DNA from: Owenia fusiformis
Taxonomy: Eukaryota; Annelida; Polychaeta; Sabellida; Oweniidae
Direction of reading: 5' to 3'
Length of the DNA stretch: 60,000 bases
Assembly (NCBI GenBank): GCA_903813345.2
Contig: CAIIXF020000004.1
Coordinates: forward strand, 13,168,196 to 13,228,195
The position numbers were made by a program, and so were the translations under genes. Below are positions 1 through 12,450 of the stretch, in pieces (the first letter of the stretch is position 1; every line of letters begins with the position of its first letter). A model generated the notes under the pieces. The model ran no database searches. It was not told the origin of the DNA and saw only the letters and a list, made by a program, of their open reading frames with translations.

Positions 1-13
1 AACAAACTTGTCT

Positions 14-89
14 GAACCGGGAATCGAACCCGGGGCCAAGCGATATTGGTAACCTTGACTCTCTTTGCCACTGAGCCATAGCGGGTGGA
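14..89 (-). repeat. tRNA-like sequence, probable head of a tRNA-derived SINE or a tRNA pseudogene
   Basis: Read on the minus strand there is an A-box-like TGGCTCAGTGG and, about 45 bases on, a perfect B-box GGTTCGATTCC flanked by a T-stem (CCGGG/CCCGG). These are the internal RNA polymerase III promoter elements of a tRNA gene. The seven bases expected to form the acceptor stem on each side do not pair, and the anticodon arm does not fold cleanly. A SINE head or decayed tRNA is therefore more likely than a working tRNA gene. Confidence 0.5.
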
Positions 90-1004
90 CTTGATAACAT
101 ATGATAGCAAGAACAAAATAAGTGACTGATGTGTTTTCTAAAACAATACAGAGAAAAGTATATTAATATTTTTCAAATGTTATTGTTATCATTCAAAAGA
201 TGACCATTGAATTGACGATGTGTAAAATTTTCAGAATTTTTTGATGACTGGTTTGAGAGAAACATCTGTTCAAAAAGTTCACATATCGGGCAAATTGAAT
301 AATGCCTTAAAGCAATTTACTGTACCTTTTCACTGTTCCACAACTATTTACTTTGACGGAAGGTAATAAAACGGACTTTCGTCATTGTAACAAAAGCGAG
401 GGGCTGAATATATGAATTGCAACTTCATTTGCAAAACAAATTCCAAATTGAAGAAACTTATTGAAACTAGACTATATTTTCTAGCTTTGTGCCAGATTGT
501 AATCTGCAGCTTGACTTATAAGTAGGTTTAAATTGAGAAAACAGAAAACTCTTAAAGAGAGAGTTCATCCATTTTGTTACATTGACGTTCCATCCAAGTA
601 ACTAGGTTTGATACAGTGCTTTTTGAATCTTAATGAATCCACTAGCTCTAACTTATGAGGTCTTAAGAAATTACTTTTCAAGTTGATCATGGTCTTTTCT
701 AGAATCAATTGTAATAACTAATATAACATTCCCAAAGTAAAAAAAGGAAAACAGTGCATTTCAAAAGTTCCATTATAAAATATTGAAAACAACAATTTCA
801 AACTATTAACAATTGTAATCAAACATCAAAGAAGTTGCAAAGTTCTCAAACAAAATGCAATTTGGTTATAACAACTACATAAATGTGTATGACATAAAAT
901 TGAATCGCGTAAAGTTGTCTGATGTCTGCTTCTTAAGAAAATCCTATATATTCAGAGAAATTCATTGCTGTTTATGACCCAACCATGCATTTGTACTTTT
1001 TCAG

Positions 1005-3302
1005 ATTTATTCCACAAAAGTCAAGATGACATTGCCAAGAGAGACTATTTATTCTACCTTGCAGTAGCTAATTGTAAATTAAAGGTGAGTTATCTTGAAG
1101 GACCTGTCATGTTCTTGTTAGATTCAAATTACTTGTAAACTATTTTATGTTCATTTTCACAATTACATGTATAATGTATTATTCAACATATTAGGTTATA
1201 ATACAGATGTATTATTGAAATAACTGAAACAAGCTAGAACTCTCATGCAATCTCTATTATAATTGTTCCCATTCTTATTTCTTGATCCTAATCTTTTGGC
1301 AAACATTTAGTTTGCTCTTTCTTTGTAAGAACAACTTCATTTGGCGATTCTTAATTTTGAGGATTTGTAAAAGTGCTGTAAGATTCATGCCAAATGCTTC
1401 ATATGTACAAAATCTTAGTGATTGATGATGAGGTATAAAGTTTTAGAGCAATATTAGCTTTACCTAGTGAACAACCTGTATTAAAAAACTGTTATGATTT
1501 TTTGTTGTGACAGGACTTTGACAAAGCACTAAAGTACACAGATGCAATTAAGCAAGTGGAGCCAAAGAATCACCAAGCCCATCAGTTGGAAGATTATATA
1601 AGGAAGAAAAGGAGGACAGGTGTGTTTTATATGGTTTATAGGACTTCGGCATGCATTATAGAACTAAGGCAGAGATTCGTTGCTTTAATTTCGATCATTA
1701 TTAAGATGTCCAAATTGAGTGATAAAAAGATAGTTTTGATACATTCATATACAGGGTGGGTCAGTACCAATTATTCTCTTTAAGCAATAACAATTTAAAC
1801 CACAAATTCTTATGTATCGTTACAACATGACTATAAAGAATTGAAAGGGGTCAACATATTGTGCACACCCTGTAGATTAATATCAGTTATTCTAAACTGT
1901 CAACCACCTGTTGTATGAGAGTTTTGCAACTGTAAACCACCTATCCTCAAAATGTTAAAGCAATCAAAAAAAAGTTAAAAACTAAAAACTCTCAAGTTTC
2001 TCCAAATAGTTTTCCTCCTGTGTACAAGATATTCAACTCTGTGATTCATCTTGTTAGCTGTAAATAAAATGTTGACATTGTGTTTTAACTCATTTTAACT
2101 ATATTGTTCTAAAAAGCAAGCCCGATGTCCTGTTTAAGAACCCAGGCCCGTAGCCGGGGGGGGGGGGGGGGGGGGGGGTTCGATTTCATCCTGCATATGT
2201 ACTGTAGATATGCAGGATGAAATCGATTGCATCACCCTTATACCTCAATGGCACTAGAGGTGTCAAGTATTAACCGGTTAACCGGTTAACCGCCGATAAT
2301 GCCTTGACCGGTCTGAGTTTTTATGGGCGGTTAGTTGACCGTGTATAATTCTGTTATTTCCCGCGCTTATTTTGCATGCTAATCCGTTTGGTTTTATGGT
2401 GTCAGTTTCACGTAAGCTACTCATACATGTCATAAGTCCCATAACTCCTTACAAACATCCAATCAGCAACTTTAATCCCTGCCACATTGCTTTCCCGCGC
2501 TTACTTTGCATTTTAATCTGTTTGTTTTTCAAGTGTCAGTTTCATGTGAGCTACTCATACATGTGATAGGTCCGATAATTCCTTACAAACATCCAATCAG
2601 CAACTTTAATCCCTGCCACATTGCTTTCCCGCGCTTACTTACATAGAATAGCGTAAAGCTTGACGAACGTAAAAAATAAACGCCGATATATCTTGTCTTT
2701 CAAGATCGAAGATGAAGATTTCATTTGAAATTATAAGTTCAAATTTCCCGCCGGTTAACCGACTTTAACCGGTAAAAAACCCCGGTTAACCGGTTAATGC
2801 TCAAGCGGTTAATTGACACCACTAAATGGCACCCTTGCTGAAATCCTCATTTTCTCAGAAATGCAAGTTGATCGGGTCTCAACAAGTAGATTCATGTTGG
2901 TGAATATTGCTAGAATCCATTTTCAATAGTTAGAATAGGGGTTCTTAACCAGGACATAAAGGTAACCAAGGCCTTTTTGAAATTAAAGCTTAACTAAGGC
3001 CTTTTTGAAATTTTTGTTTGGTACTACTAAGACTGATTGACAACATGAATGTAATTTGCTTGTTTATTGAAAGATGGCAGCACTCTGAATGAAAGAACCT
3101 ATTTATATCATTGTGTGTCAATTTTGACAAAACTTCAGATTAGAATTTTGACATGGAAGAGTTCTGCCGTGAGGGGCTTAAACTGAAAATGGATGTAATT
3201 TTTTCAGATGGGTTAATTGGCATGGCGGCAGTGGGAGGAGCAGCAGCATTTGGAATAGCAGCTGTAGGCGCACTTGTTGGATTAGCCATTGCAAAGAAAT
3301 AG
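1005..3302 (+). CDS. FIS1: FIS1, mitochondrial fission 1 protein (3' part; three last coding exons)
   Basis: FIS1 is a tail-anchored outer mitochondrial membrane protein; its TPR-like helical bundle faces the cytosol and takes part in organelle fission. Exons by splice sites: 1005-1084 (preceded by ttttcag, followed by gtgagt), 1514-1619 (cag / gtgtgt) and 3208-3302 (ttttcag, stop TAG 3300-3302). Phases join cleanly. Exon one encodes the family core RDYLFYLAVANCKLK, exon two DFDKALKYTDAIKQVEPKN (second TPR-like repeat), and exon three a glycine/alanine-rich transmembrane tail with LVGLAIAKK at its end. The tail is about 25 hydrophobic residues followed by two lysines, as in tail-anchored mitochondrial proteins. 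The N-terminal half (roughly the first 70 residues) is missing and should lie upstream of base 1; I saw no exon for it in 1-1000. The second intron (1620-3207) carries a hAT MITE. Identity rests on clear family resemblance. Confidence 0.93.
2143..2225. repeat. 23-G homopolymer run followed by a perfect 18-bp hairpin
   Basis: The repeat-family start caggcccgtagcc (2143-2155) runs into a G tract at 2156-2178. Directly after it, 2181-2198 and 2208-2225 are exact inverted copies of 18 bases with a 9-base loop. The first 13 bases match the terminus of the dispersed poly-C/poly-G MITE family described at 53561-53754, so this looks like a truncated or rearranged copy inside FIS1 intron 2. Confidence 0.75.
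2255..2824. mobile_element. Non-autonomous hAT-type MITE, 570 bp
   Basis: The ends are 12-bp terminal inverted repeats differing at one position (TAGAGGTGTCAA and, reversed, TAGTGGTGTCAA). Exact 8-bp direct duplications, aatggcac, flank it at 2247-2254 and 2825-2832. Eight-base duplications are the hallmark of hAT transposition. Subterminal repeats of ttaaccgg sit at both ends. The body holds two tandem copies of a 134-bp unit (starts at 2360 and 2494, the next unit beginning at 2628). There is no coding capacity. It lies in FIS1 intron 2. Confidence 0.85.
2360..2640. repeat. Tandem duplication, 134-bp unit, inside the hAT MITE
   Basis: Units start with cccgcgctta at 2360, 2494 and 2628 (the last is only a stub). 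The two full copies differ by scattered substitutions. This expansion accounts for nearly half the element's length. Confidence 0.8.
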
Positions 3303-3337
3303 AAGATACATAGCCGCAATGTTACAACTAATTTATT

Positions 3338-3343
3338 AATAAA
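3338..3343 (+). terminator. Likely poly(A) signal of FIS1
   Basis: AATAAA stands 36 bases after the FIS1 stop codon. It is the first canonical signal downstream. A longer 3' UTR with a later signal cannot be excluded. Confidence 0.5.
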
Positions 3344-5690
3344 ATGCTTTTTGGGTCCGCTTAAAGAGCAAACCACTTTATATGACTAGATGAGGAATGC
3401 TTGTCAACCTGTATTCACATCATCTTTTGTGGTCACTTGCTAGTTGACGAAAAATGAAAATGTAGCCTATCCGTAGTTATATTCTGACACTCATTATGTT
3501 TATCTGTCTTGCAAACAGAATATATACTCTTATATTATGGCTGGGAGTTATCAGTCTGAGGTATGAGCTCCAGTATTACTCATGGTGCATCCTAGGACCA
3601 ATATATAACACGAAATGTTGTGTACTATGAATTAACAGTAAAATCTCTCCAGGATTTACCTGTGGCCAGCCCCGAACGCAGAGGTTAGCTTAAGCCTAAA
3701 AGTAACAATGTGGAAAGCGTGTGAACGAATGGAACGCGTACCTTTGCCCATCAGACAATGGATTTGCGGAATCTTGGACGTTGATCAATTTCCATGGAAA
3801 TTCATTTGGGAATGTTCATGGAACTGACAATTCTTAAAATATGCTTAATTTGATGATAAGCCTTCCCTTTCCATAGTAATTTTATTGTTTCAGCTGGTCT
3901 ATTTCTGGAAGCAAATCACCCAAAATATTTCAATTTGCAAGTTGACCATAATTCGAGAACTTTAATTTTGAAGGCCAATCTGCATGTTCTGTTTATCAGT
4001 ATGACTATATCTCATTTAAACGCCGAAACTACATTTTTTGTTAATATTTGCAATCACCGTCCTATTTAATTGATTGCAAAAGATGCAATTTTCTTTTTTA
4101 CTGTATACATCAGTGTTTGTATGTAAAATGTGTACATGTGTTGTTAATACTTGTCATTGTATGGTGAATACATAGATATCGGAAATATTGATTTCAAGAA
4201 CAGACAATGATACACTGAACTCTGTCAAATATGCGATGAGTTCTGATATACAGACAGTAATACTAGTCTAATCAGGAACAAGTCTAATCTGGAACCTCTG
4301 GAACAAGTCAAAAGTTTTTGGATCAGTGGGTGTTCAGTGGGTTTCGGCGAACCCTCCCCCCTCTTTCAAAATCATGCAGTTTTTCACCATTTTGAGCACT
4401 TCTCAAGTGATTTTAGACATATTTGGGCCAAAATTGTCAAATGTGAACCTCCCCTGGAAATTTTTGAAAACTGAAAACAAATCCTGGCTACGGGTCTGGG
4501 TTACATGTAGTACAGAAACACCTGTTTTAGTGGATTATCTTTGGTACTTTAACAAGTATCTATATATCCAAGATATAAAATTGTATCTTAGTATCTGTAC
4601 ATCTTTGGAATATTTAAAATGCTATGTGACTAATTTAAGATATTATGCATATTTGGAAAAAATTACTTCCAAAAATGCAATTTTTGTTCCGTATACAACT
4701 TTTTTATGTAAAGAAAATCTATAGTAAGATTCAGAATCAAAGATGTTGGAGGTAAAAACGTGGATTCTTCTTAACCATGAAGTAGGGTTTATCTCAAATG
4801 ATCCTTGATGTATCATATTGTATCATCATATCGAAGTTATTTAAGATTCAAAGTTCAAAAATGGCCCATGAGAAACCCAACTAACCCCCCCTGGCTACTG
4901 ACCTGGGATCAGTCGATAGGAAAATGATATAAACAATGTATGTGTCCAAATTTGCATCAGGTCCAATAAGTATTTGGATTTTAAAGCATCACTCTACTAC
5001 AGTGTATATCCTTGCATTTGATGTTCATGAGCAACCCATTTGGCATATCAGTAATGATTATGTTATTTATTTTTATGTGTCAGCTGCTTATGAATGGTTT
5101 ATTGGATTACTGTTAGAATGTTAATAAGGTACTTTCAAAAATATACTAAACAATACAATTAGACAAACAGAATATCTTATGCATTTCTAGGGGTTATGTA
5201 TAGTAGAGTGAGCATATGTTATTAAAATCATTCTAGTCAAATAATATGTTGTAAAATACAATACAAAGGTATAGTCCTTATAAAATGCCTTATATGCCCT
5301 TTATACTTTTCGGTTCAGTAGTACCATACTACAATCGAAACATAACGCATCTTGGAGCATTTATAACAAAAGGTCACTGCGACATGCTTAGCTTATAGAC
5401 AGATAAATTACTCGGATTGGGGGGATATTGACATAATGCATAAACATGGTAAGATCACATTTATCAATGAGAAAATTTCTTACATTTTTAAACATTTAGC
5501 TTATTTGACAAGTAAAAATGATAGTGGCAAATATAGGATGGCTTACAAGCATGGTACCTTTTGTTCAAACAGATCTTGCTTCTTGAATAATATATGTGTA
5601 CAGAAATAAAAAAACACAGAAATATACTTCTTTGTTTCTTTATTTTTTTAAATTAATATACAAGTTTATGCGAATAACAAGAACAGTGTT
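3344..5690. other. Intergenic stretch between FIS1 and the BTB gene
   Basis: Apart from the family 1 MITE copy I see no exon-like or RNA-gene-like sequence. It is AT-rich non-coding DNA with many stops in all frames. Confidence 0.5.
4330..4500 (+). mobile_element. Copy of a dispersed poly-C MITE family (family 1)
   Basis: The consensus order is seen again at 18313, 24640, 41080 and 53561: a C/G run, then catgcag-tttttcaccatt, ctgagcacttttcaagtgattt, a gggccaa block, gtgaaccccc, tggaaatttttgaaaac, and an end of the type cctggctacgggcctg. This copy ends cctggctacgggtctgg. A short further scrap with the same end lies at 4884-4908. An open reading frame across it is fortuitous. Confidence 0.7.
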
Positions 5691-5777
5691 CCGTCACTGG
5701 CCGTGCATATGGGTTTTGGAACATGTGAAATATCCGTCACTGGCCGTGCATATGGGATTTAGGAACATGTGAAATAT
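5691..5777. repeat. Two-copy tandem repeat, 43/44-bp unit
   Basis: Copies 5691-5733 and 5734-5777 both run from ccgtcactgg to gtgaaatat with only two or three differences. The position is just beyond the 3' end of the BTB gene. Confidence 0.8.
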
Positions 5778-5996
5778 ATTGCACTTCTGAATGATGTAGA
5801 TGTTTCAGTTCCATATATCCTGACTGTTTTAATTTAGATATCTAAGGAGGGTGGGTGTCATGGAATAGAAAATCATCACTGTCAATAAAATAATGGCTAT
5901 CACAATAATGCATGTAAACCTGTCAGTCAATAAATTGCACCGAAGTTTGTTGTCCACTGGTATAACGTATCTACCATTTTCGTGATAACGGGGACG

Positions 5997-8845
5997 TCAA
6001 AATATACCCGCATATGTGTAACAAATGTCCCGCGCTGTCACGTTGGCGTTAGGACTGAGATAATTGATGGAATACATCGGTCCCATCGCCGACCTACACA
6101 TGTAGATGTATCTCGTTTTATCATGTTCCTCAATGGCTGCGCGTTTTTTCTGGCATTTTTTGGTCACTTTTACCGAGATTCGTACCTTATCAGAGATATG
6201 AGTATAATATGGACTAGATTTAAGTTTATGTGAAGAGATTTTAGCTGCAATGGGGACAATTGTTTTGAGCAACTTTTTGAGATCATATAGTTCGGCAAGG
6301 TATAGATGTTCAGTAACATTACTCTGTGTGGTTGTTAGGCAGAGGAACTCTTCACATTTGTCTTTGATTGCATCTATTTGGTATTCATCCGACAGAGAAA
6401 GTAGATAGTATACGTTCTCATCTGAAATACATACAATAAAGTATTGGTTAGTGTCATCTGAAGTGGATAGATTAGACCGACAAATACAGAACAATCAAAA
6501 TAGAACGTCGCGAAGGCATCTTTTTCCTGGGGAAAAAACATCAACATACTTTTGACATTTCATTCGAAAATATTGAATCCAGTAATGGCATTAAAGTTGA
6601 TCCCGTTTCAGGAATGATATTTTAATTGGGACCATGAAGAATGCTATCTTCATTTGGACAATCCTATTTAAATTCTTCCTTTGGTGAATAGCCCGGCTGT
6701 TAATACTAAAATAACATTTCCTTTGCATAAAATCGATATTTTCCCCTCATATCAAATAAATAACCATTCTAAGTTATGTGTGATGGGCACTGGCGAATCC
6801 AGGGAGGGGGAAGAATTTGGGCCCAATCTTTTGATTTAGGGGCCAAAAATTGTTTTTCTGATTGTAAATGTGTTTGCTTATGGATCCGCTAGTCGATGGG
6901 TGGTTATTCGTTTCATTTCCCATATTTACAATAGAATGAACTCACTGTGTAATAGAAATGTCTCTGGCTTTACATGTAAGTGAGAGTAGGGCCAACATTT
7001 GTCACGATTGCTATGAGCCGCCCCGTGACAGTACACAGCCCGTAGCAGCTCACGATACTCTTTGTAACTCTTCCCGGGGAGTGGGATTTCCTTGGCCTCC
7101 CGTTCCTGAAAATAAATGAATTGTGTATTTAATTTTATTCCATGATCGGTCTAAATAAGCGATTTCTTTCGGTATATCTCTTGCATAGATCTTCACAGTT
7201 GTTTGCTGGGCAGCTGGTCGATTTTGTAAACCTCAGCTTTATTGTTGACCTAGAAATAAGTCAACAATAACGTTAAGGTGAACAACAGAGATAGACACTA
7301 TTTGTGCAGGAACTTTAAAGTATATAAGAGAGACTATGAAGTTCTTTCGATTATTTACTTTCACGGCTAAAATGTTGTCGATAAAATGTGCGTTTCTCAA
7401 TTTCAACAGCACGCATCTAGGCTTAAACAAAACAATATTAAATCAAGGTGATAGATATGATATTTTGTCGATATCTTAATTAATAATTATAGGATCAACG
7501 ATAAAAAGAGGTGACCGTGTTTTCATAGCGTGTCCTCAACAGTTTTATGTAGGCCAGTCAACAACAAAAACAGCTATTTGTTTCGGCGAGGACATACTAT
7601 TGAAATAGGCCAATATAACCTAAATACCGTACACAAACAAACATACATGTTATATACATACACAGCCCAGATGTTTTTGAACTCAGATTATGATCGAAGT
7701 TGCATGGAAAGCTTTTTTTCAAATAAAGTGTCAAAGAATTATGAACTACCGAACAGGAGGAATATGTAAACAAATCTTAGTATGTACACTCCTCAAAAAA
7801 AGTTTGACAAATAAACTAACCCCATATAGGGTCTTTAAGAATATTCATGTTTGCCGATTAAAAAGGCATCAAAAGTGCTCAAGTGCGTGTGTTAAACAAA
7901 TGTCAATACAGACATAGTCTGTTAAACATACAATTTGATTATATCGGCCTTATAGTATATGTATATGCACGCGATGAAAACACTTTGAAAGGGGTTTTTA
8001 TTTGTATATAAAAAATAACTGAATGGCATCAAAATACAACTGCATGTAAGACGTAGGTCAATAGCGAAGAAACATCGATCGCTTTAACTTGAACTAAACG
8101 AGCATGGTCAGGATGCCGAAAAGTTGCCTAAAATGCAGGCATTTTTGTTAAAACCATGCATCGGTCCATGACGCCATATCGCCATTTTGTAAATTTTACT
8201 TGAGGAAATTATAAACTTTTGAAAACTTCACAACGATCAATCACCAATTAAGCCTAATTATATACTAGTAATTAATAATTCATTATCTTTCCTTATCCGT
8301 TTTACATCTGAGCATATAGACTAATATTTTGACATATTTATACCATAGCTTTCTTTTGGCCGAAGCCAACTGGACTGTTAATATTTAAGTATGTATAATG
8401 TGAACAGTGTGAGACTTTGATAAATATTTTACTGACTTACTTAACTATATTCTTTGATATTACCAAAAACAAACCATATTAATTTATATCAATGAATACA
8501 TAAATTCATAAAACGGGCCAAATATTTCATTAATATAGAATATCGTATTAATTAATCATTTTCTTTAATCCTGATAAATGATTAGATCTTTATCATCATG
8601 CATATACATAAAACATCCTCTATCTCCCTTACCTTGAAATCATCACTTAACATGGCAGAAAACACTGGAGAATATTTCGCTAGAATTTGTCTATGAACAT
8701 ACAATCGCTTCCCTTCTATAACTAACACCAAATCGCTGCCATTGTCAGAATAAGAAAAATCACACGGCCCATTTCTGTCTATATCCGAACTCTGATGATC
8801 CTTCGTTAAGGAGTATGTGTGACATTTTACCGTAGTGTTCCCCAT
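5997..8845 (-). CDS. BTB/POZ-domain protein, three predicted exons (about 245 aa)
   Basis: This is probably a BTB adaptor of the kind found in many invertebrate BTB (often BTB-MATH or BTB-BACK-like) proteins; no MATH domain is present. Exons: 8633-8845 (start ATG 8845, donor AAG|gtaagg), about 7006-7105 (acceptor ttcag, donor uncertain) and 5997-6421 (acceptor atttcag, stop at 5997). Exon 1 residues 37-71 hold the classic BTB opening SDLVLVIEGKRLYVHRQILA followed by YSPVFSAML. Exon 2 gives EIPLPGKSYKEYRELLRAVY. Exon 3 resumes with ENVYYLLSLSDEYQIDAIKD, then LYLAELYDLKKLL. I chose the exon 2 donor after AATC because it gives the right phase and the usual spacing between the two BTB halves, but its GTGACA is a weak site. 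The last 40 or so residues look unlike the family and may be read-through of a missed intron. Binding partner unknown. Confidence 0.75.
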
Positions 8846-9127
8846 TTCAGTCCGGTTCTCAAGAATACTGTTTTCCTCCTGTGCATATACTATTGTAGTT
8901 TAATTATCTAGTTCAGTTTAAAGGTTGTGTCTGGCTTCCTTATGCATCTTTGTTTTTCCAATTGAAGTCATAAAACGAAGTGTTGATAAATATATATGCA
9001 TACACAACACACATTTGTACTGATATCCGAAATATTTATCACGGCCTGATTTGAGGTCACCGAGTCTATTGGTTTTATTATATTTTATCATCAAGTTTAC
9101 ATTTGTAGTGTGTATACATACACTATA

Positions 9128-10432
9128 TACTCCCCTCTATAAGTTTTGCAACCTGATATTTTTTATTGGACAGCCTGTTAGTGTTTAATCTTAATTTAAT
9201 TTCCTTCTACAATAGCTCGGAAATTTATTACAAATTTTATGATTTTGTTTTAATTGCCTGGAAATTTTAACAGACTTTGTCAAGTGATCCATAGTACCCC
9301 GGACAGGTTGTATGATGCAGTCGTTTTTTTACTCTATATTTGCAATAGAACAACCATTCTTATTAAAATGTTCATATTTTATTCTGGAGACAATTTCCAA
9401 CATGGAAAAAAAATATTTTGACGAAATTCCTAATTTTATGATTTTGATAGGCTTTTTTCAAAAACATTCCACTGTTAATAAAATACAGGTTTTGCTTGAA
9501 CAATTAAACTTTTAACGTCATTTTAAAGATTGTCTAGTTATTGAATTTTTGGCCGTCTAAAGTCTTTCCAGATGTATTTGATGCCATATTGATTATCGCC
9601 GATTATTGTTATTCATTTTTGTCATATTCAATAGGCCTAATATTATTACAGTGCATTAGGCCAATGGAAAACTTGTCACTCTGGGTCATGTTTCCTCTGA
9701 AAACGCACCTTTTTCTCAGCTGGGGTTTCCTCCACCGTCACTCAGCATGCAAGCCCGTGGCACATAAATTGTACCATGCTTTTAAAATGTCAGGTCTCCC
9801 TGACAATTTCATGATAAAATTTGACACAGCTATATTAACATCTCTGAAGAATCTAATGCCAAGAATACTTGAAATTGGAGATTCGTAATGTTTTACTTCA
9901 TTTTGGACAGTATCGAACAGTTCGATCGGGTTGAACTCATGTCCGTGGACAAGAAGATTGACCTCCTCTATCTGGGCTCAATGTAGGGAACGCTTCACAA
10001 AACGAGACCCAGAGCAACAAGTTTTTATTGGCCTAATGCACTGTAATAATATTGAATATGACTCAAGTGAATAACAATAATCAGCCATAATTATTAATAT
10101 GGCAACAGATATATCTGGAAAGACTTAAGGCGGCCGGAAATTCAATAGCCAGACAACATTTGAAATGACGTTAAAGGTTCAATTGTTCAAGCAAAAAGCT
10201 GTATTTTATTGACAGTGTAGTGTTTTTGAAAAAAGCCCGTCAAAATCATAAAATTGGGAATTTCGATAAAATATTTTTTTTCCATGTTGGAAATTGTCTC
10301 CAGAATAAAATCTGAAATTTTTAATAAGAATGATTGTTCTATTGCAAATATAGAGTAAAAAAACGACTGCATCATACAACCTGTCCGGGGTACTAAGGTT
10401 ACTTCCGATTGCAAAACTTATGCAGGGGAGCG
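9128..10432. mobile_element. Foldback DNA transposon remnant with long terminal inverted repeats and TA duplication, 1.3 kb
   Basis: Outer ends are TACTCCCCTCTATAAGTTTT (left) and, on the other strand, CGCTCCCCTGCATAAGTTTT (right). TA dinucleotides flank both sides (9126-9127 and 10433-10434). The inverted arms are several hundred bases long: 9290-9660 matches the reverse complement of 10030-10400, for example the blocks around ggacaggttgtatgatgcag and caatttccaacatgg. The left arm carries about 100 extra bases near its tip. The size and TA target site suggest a Tc1/mariner-type origin. I find no transposase; the frame at 9541-9888 shows no recognisable domain. Confidence 0.75.
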
Positions 10433-12064
10433 TAAGTTGTTCAAATTTATAGTTATGTGTTTACTTTAGACTAGACTGTTTTTATATGACATTATATATC
10501 CTATTTCCCATTCTTTGTTTACTAAAATTTTGTTTGGAAAGTATAGGTGTTTTTTTAAGGTTCGCAAGTGCCTAAATGATTCGTTTGTTGTATTAAAATT
10601 TAAATGTCTTTTTTTATCGATGGTTTTCGTTGCAAAAGCTTACATTGTCTCACTGGCCGACATGAGAGGGTTAACCAACCCCCCCCCCCTTAAGTTGGGC
10701 CCCGGACAAATGGGCCCCAAAAATAGGCCTAACTACAAAATAGGCGTAGCTTTACGCAGAATACGCAGTTTCGTTCCTTCTAAATCAACTAAATAATAGG
10801 CATTTTTTAAAAATGTGGCATCACTGGACATATTTTCTCGAATGTTGGGCCCTAGTTTTCTTCCGCAGCGGAAATATATTGGACCCCTCCCTTATGTTTG
10901 GGCTCATGTCTTGGTGTCTCGTTAATAACACCCTCGTAATGACAATGTGAAGTTGCTTAAGCATGATAAGGATTGTATGTGTGGATCCACACATACAATC
11001 GAGGTTCGACCACCCCATCCCCTTACCAAAGGTTGGCTAGGGGCATGTATACCTTTTTACTCAACCGGCCACGTATTAACAGAACAAATGGGAGAACTAC
11101 ATTAACTACATAATTCTACACGTTCACGTACAAATTTAAAAAACGTGTACTGTATATTAACCTCCCTTTTATTTATTTATTTAGGACTACGCCTTTATAC
11201 CATGGGCACACTTTTACAGGTGCGTCTTTAAAATAAAACACATTATACAACGAAAATTTCTTCTTTAGGATCTTGAAAAAAAAGTTGCATTAAATCCTTA
11301 CTGGTTAAAATAGGTTTCCACGTTTATCTAAAAAACTTTATCTAAATAAGATAACTATCTATACATCTTGGTAAAAACATGAATGCAAATATATGCTTTC
11401 TTCGAAAATACATAATGCGGGGTGTCACATTCATTATAGCACACCTTGTAACAGTCTTATGAGGGTAATTTCTCATATTGAGAAGTTTATCATCTGTTAA
11501 ATACTTGATGTACAAAAAGCGAATTTGTTTGAGCAGTCCTAGCTCCACATATTATAAAGAATTTGAAAAAAACGATTTTACATCATGGTTTTCTTAGTAG
11601 ACTGTTCAATTTGGAATTTTGAAGCTTAGCCAAACATTAGCGTTCTAACAAAGATCATCAAAAAAGTATTCCGTGCAAATGAAGGTGCGAATTCACATTA
11701 ACAAATTAAGATAAGATCCACAATATGTTATCAAATGGTTAAATGCGCAAAATGTGTAGATCTATATTCTCCTTACTAATGTGTGAGGAGGCCTTTTAGC
11801 CAATTTTCGAGAACGTACATGTAGTGAGAACTAATTTGGTGTAGAAGGGAGGGGGGCACAGGTGAAGGTGAAGGTAAAGTGGTGTCCCGGTGTAAAAGGG
11901 TAGGAGGTCCTATCAAATTATGGTCCTACTCTCCATCGATTTATATGGTGACCTAAATACAACTCTTTCCTTCATTATCTTATACACACTCAGGGCCAGT
12001 AAGGGCCGTTAAGAAAGGGGACCATAATCCCTGGGGGACCATCATTTCTTTCACACCGGGAAGG

Positions 12065-12450
12065 GGTGTATGCCCTGGACGGCGAAATGCTCCAAATGGA
12101 GGCGAAACGGCCGAATCGCTTAAAACGGTTGAAATGATTCAAGAACTTAAAAGTAGGTCAAGCGAATTGATTGAAATGCTTGAAACGGCGAAACATGTGC
12201 AATCGCAAGTAGCGAAACAGTAATTTGAAACGAAAAACATGCGTGTCCGTTTTTTCTTTTCAATCATTTTGCCCATTTCTTTATGAATTGGTTGTGATTG
12301 AAAACCTTAAAACGGCGAAACGCGCTCAAGGGGAAAAATTTCAATTTCCTATTCGAAGACGTATCGATTGAAACGTTGGAAATGCTCAAAATGACGTACG
12401 CATTGAAATGGAGGAAATGGTGCAAGCATTGAAATGATTGAACTGATCTA
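12065..12450. repeat. Degenerate repeat of a (a)ttgaaacg/ttgaaatg motif
   Basis: The word gaaacg or gaaatg, usually preceded by tt or c and often followed by g or ttg, recurs more than a dozen times at irregular spacing of about 10-30 bases. Both gaaac and ttgaaat versions alternate. It is too irregular to be a classical satellite; an old decayed minisatellite is the simplest view. Confidence 0.5.

Noticed and set aside
4326-4724. 132-residue open frame
   Set aside because: It reads through a MITE copy and AT-rich DNA; no domain, no splice support.
9541-9888. 115-residue open frame in the foldback element as a transposase
   Set aside because: It has no DDE/D pattern or helix-turn-helix that I can see and overlaps the inverted arm.
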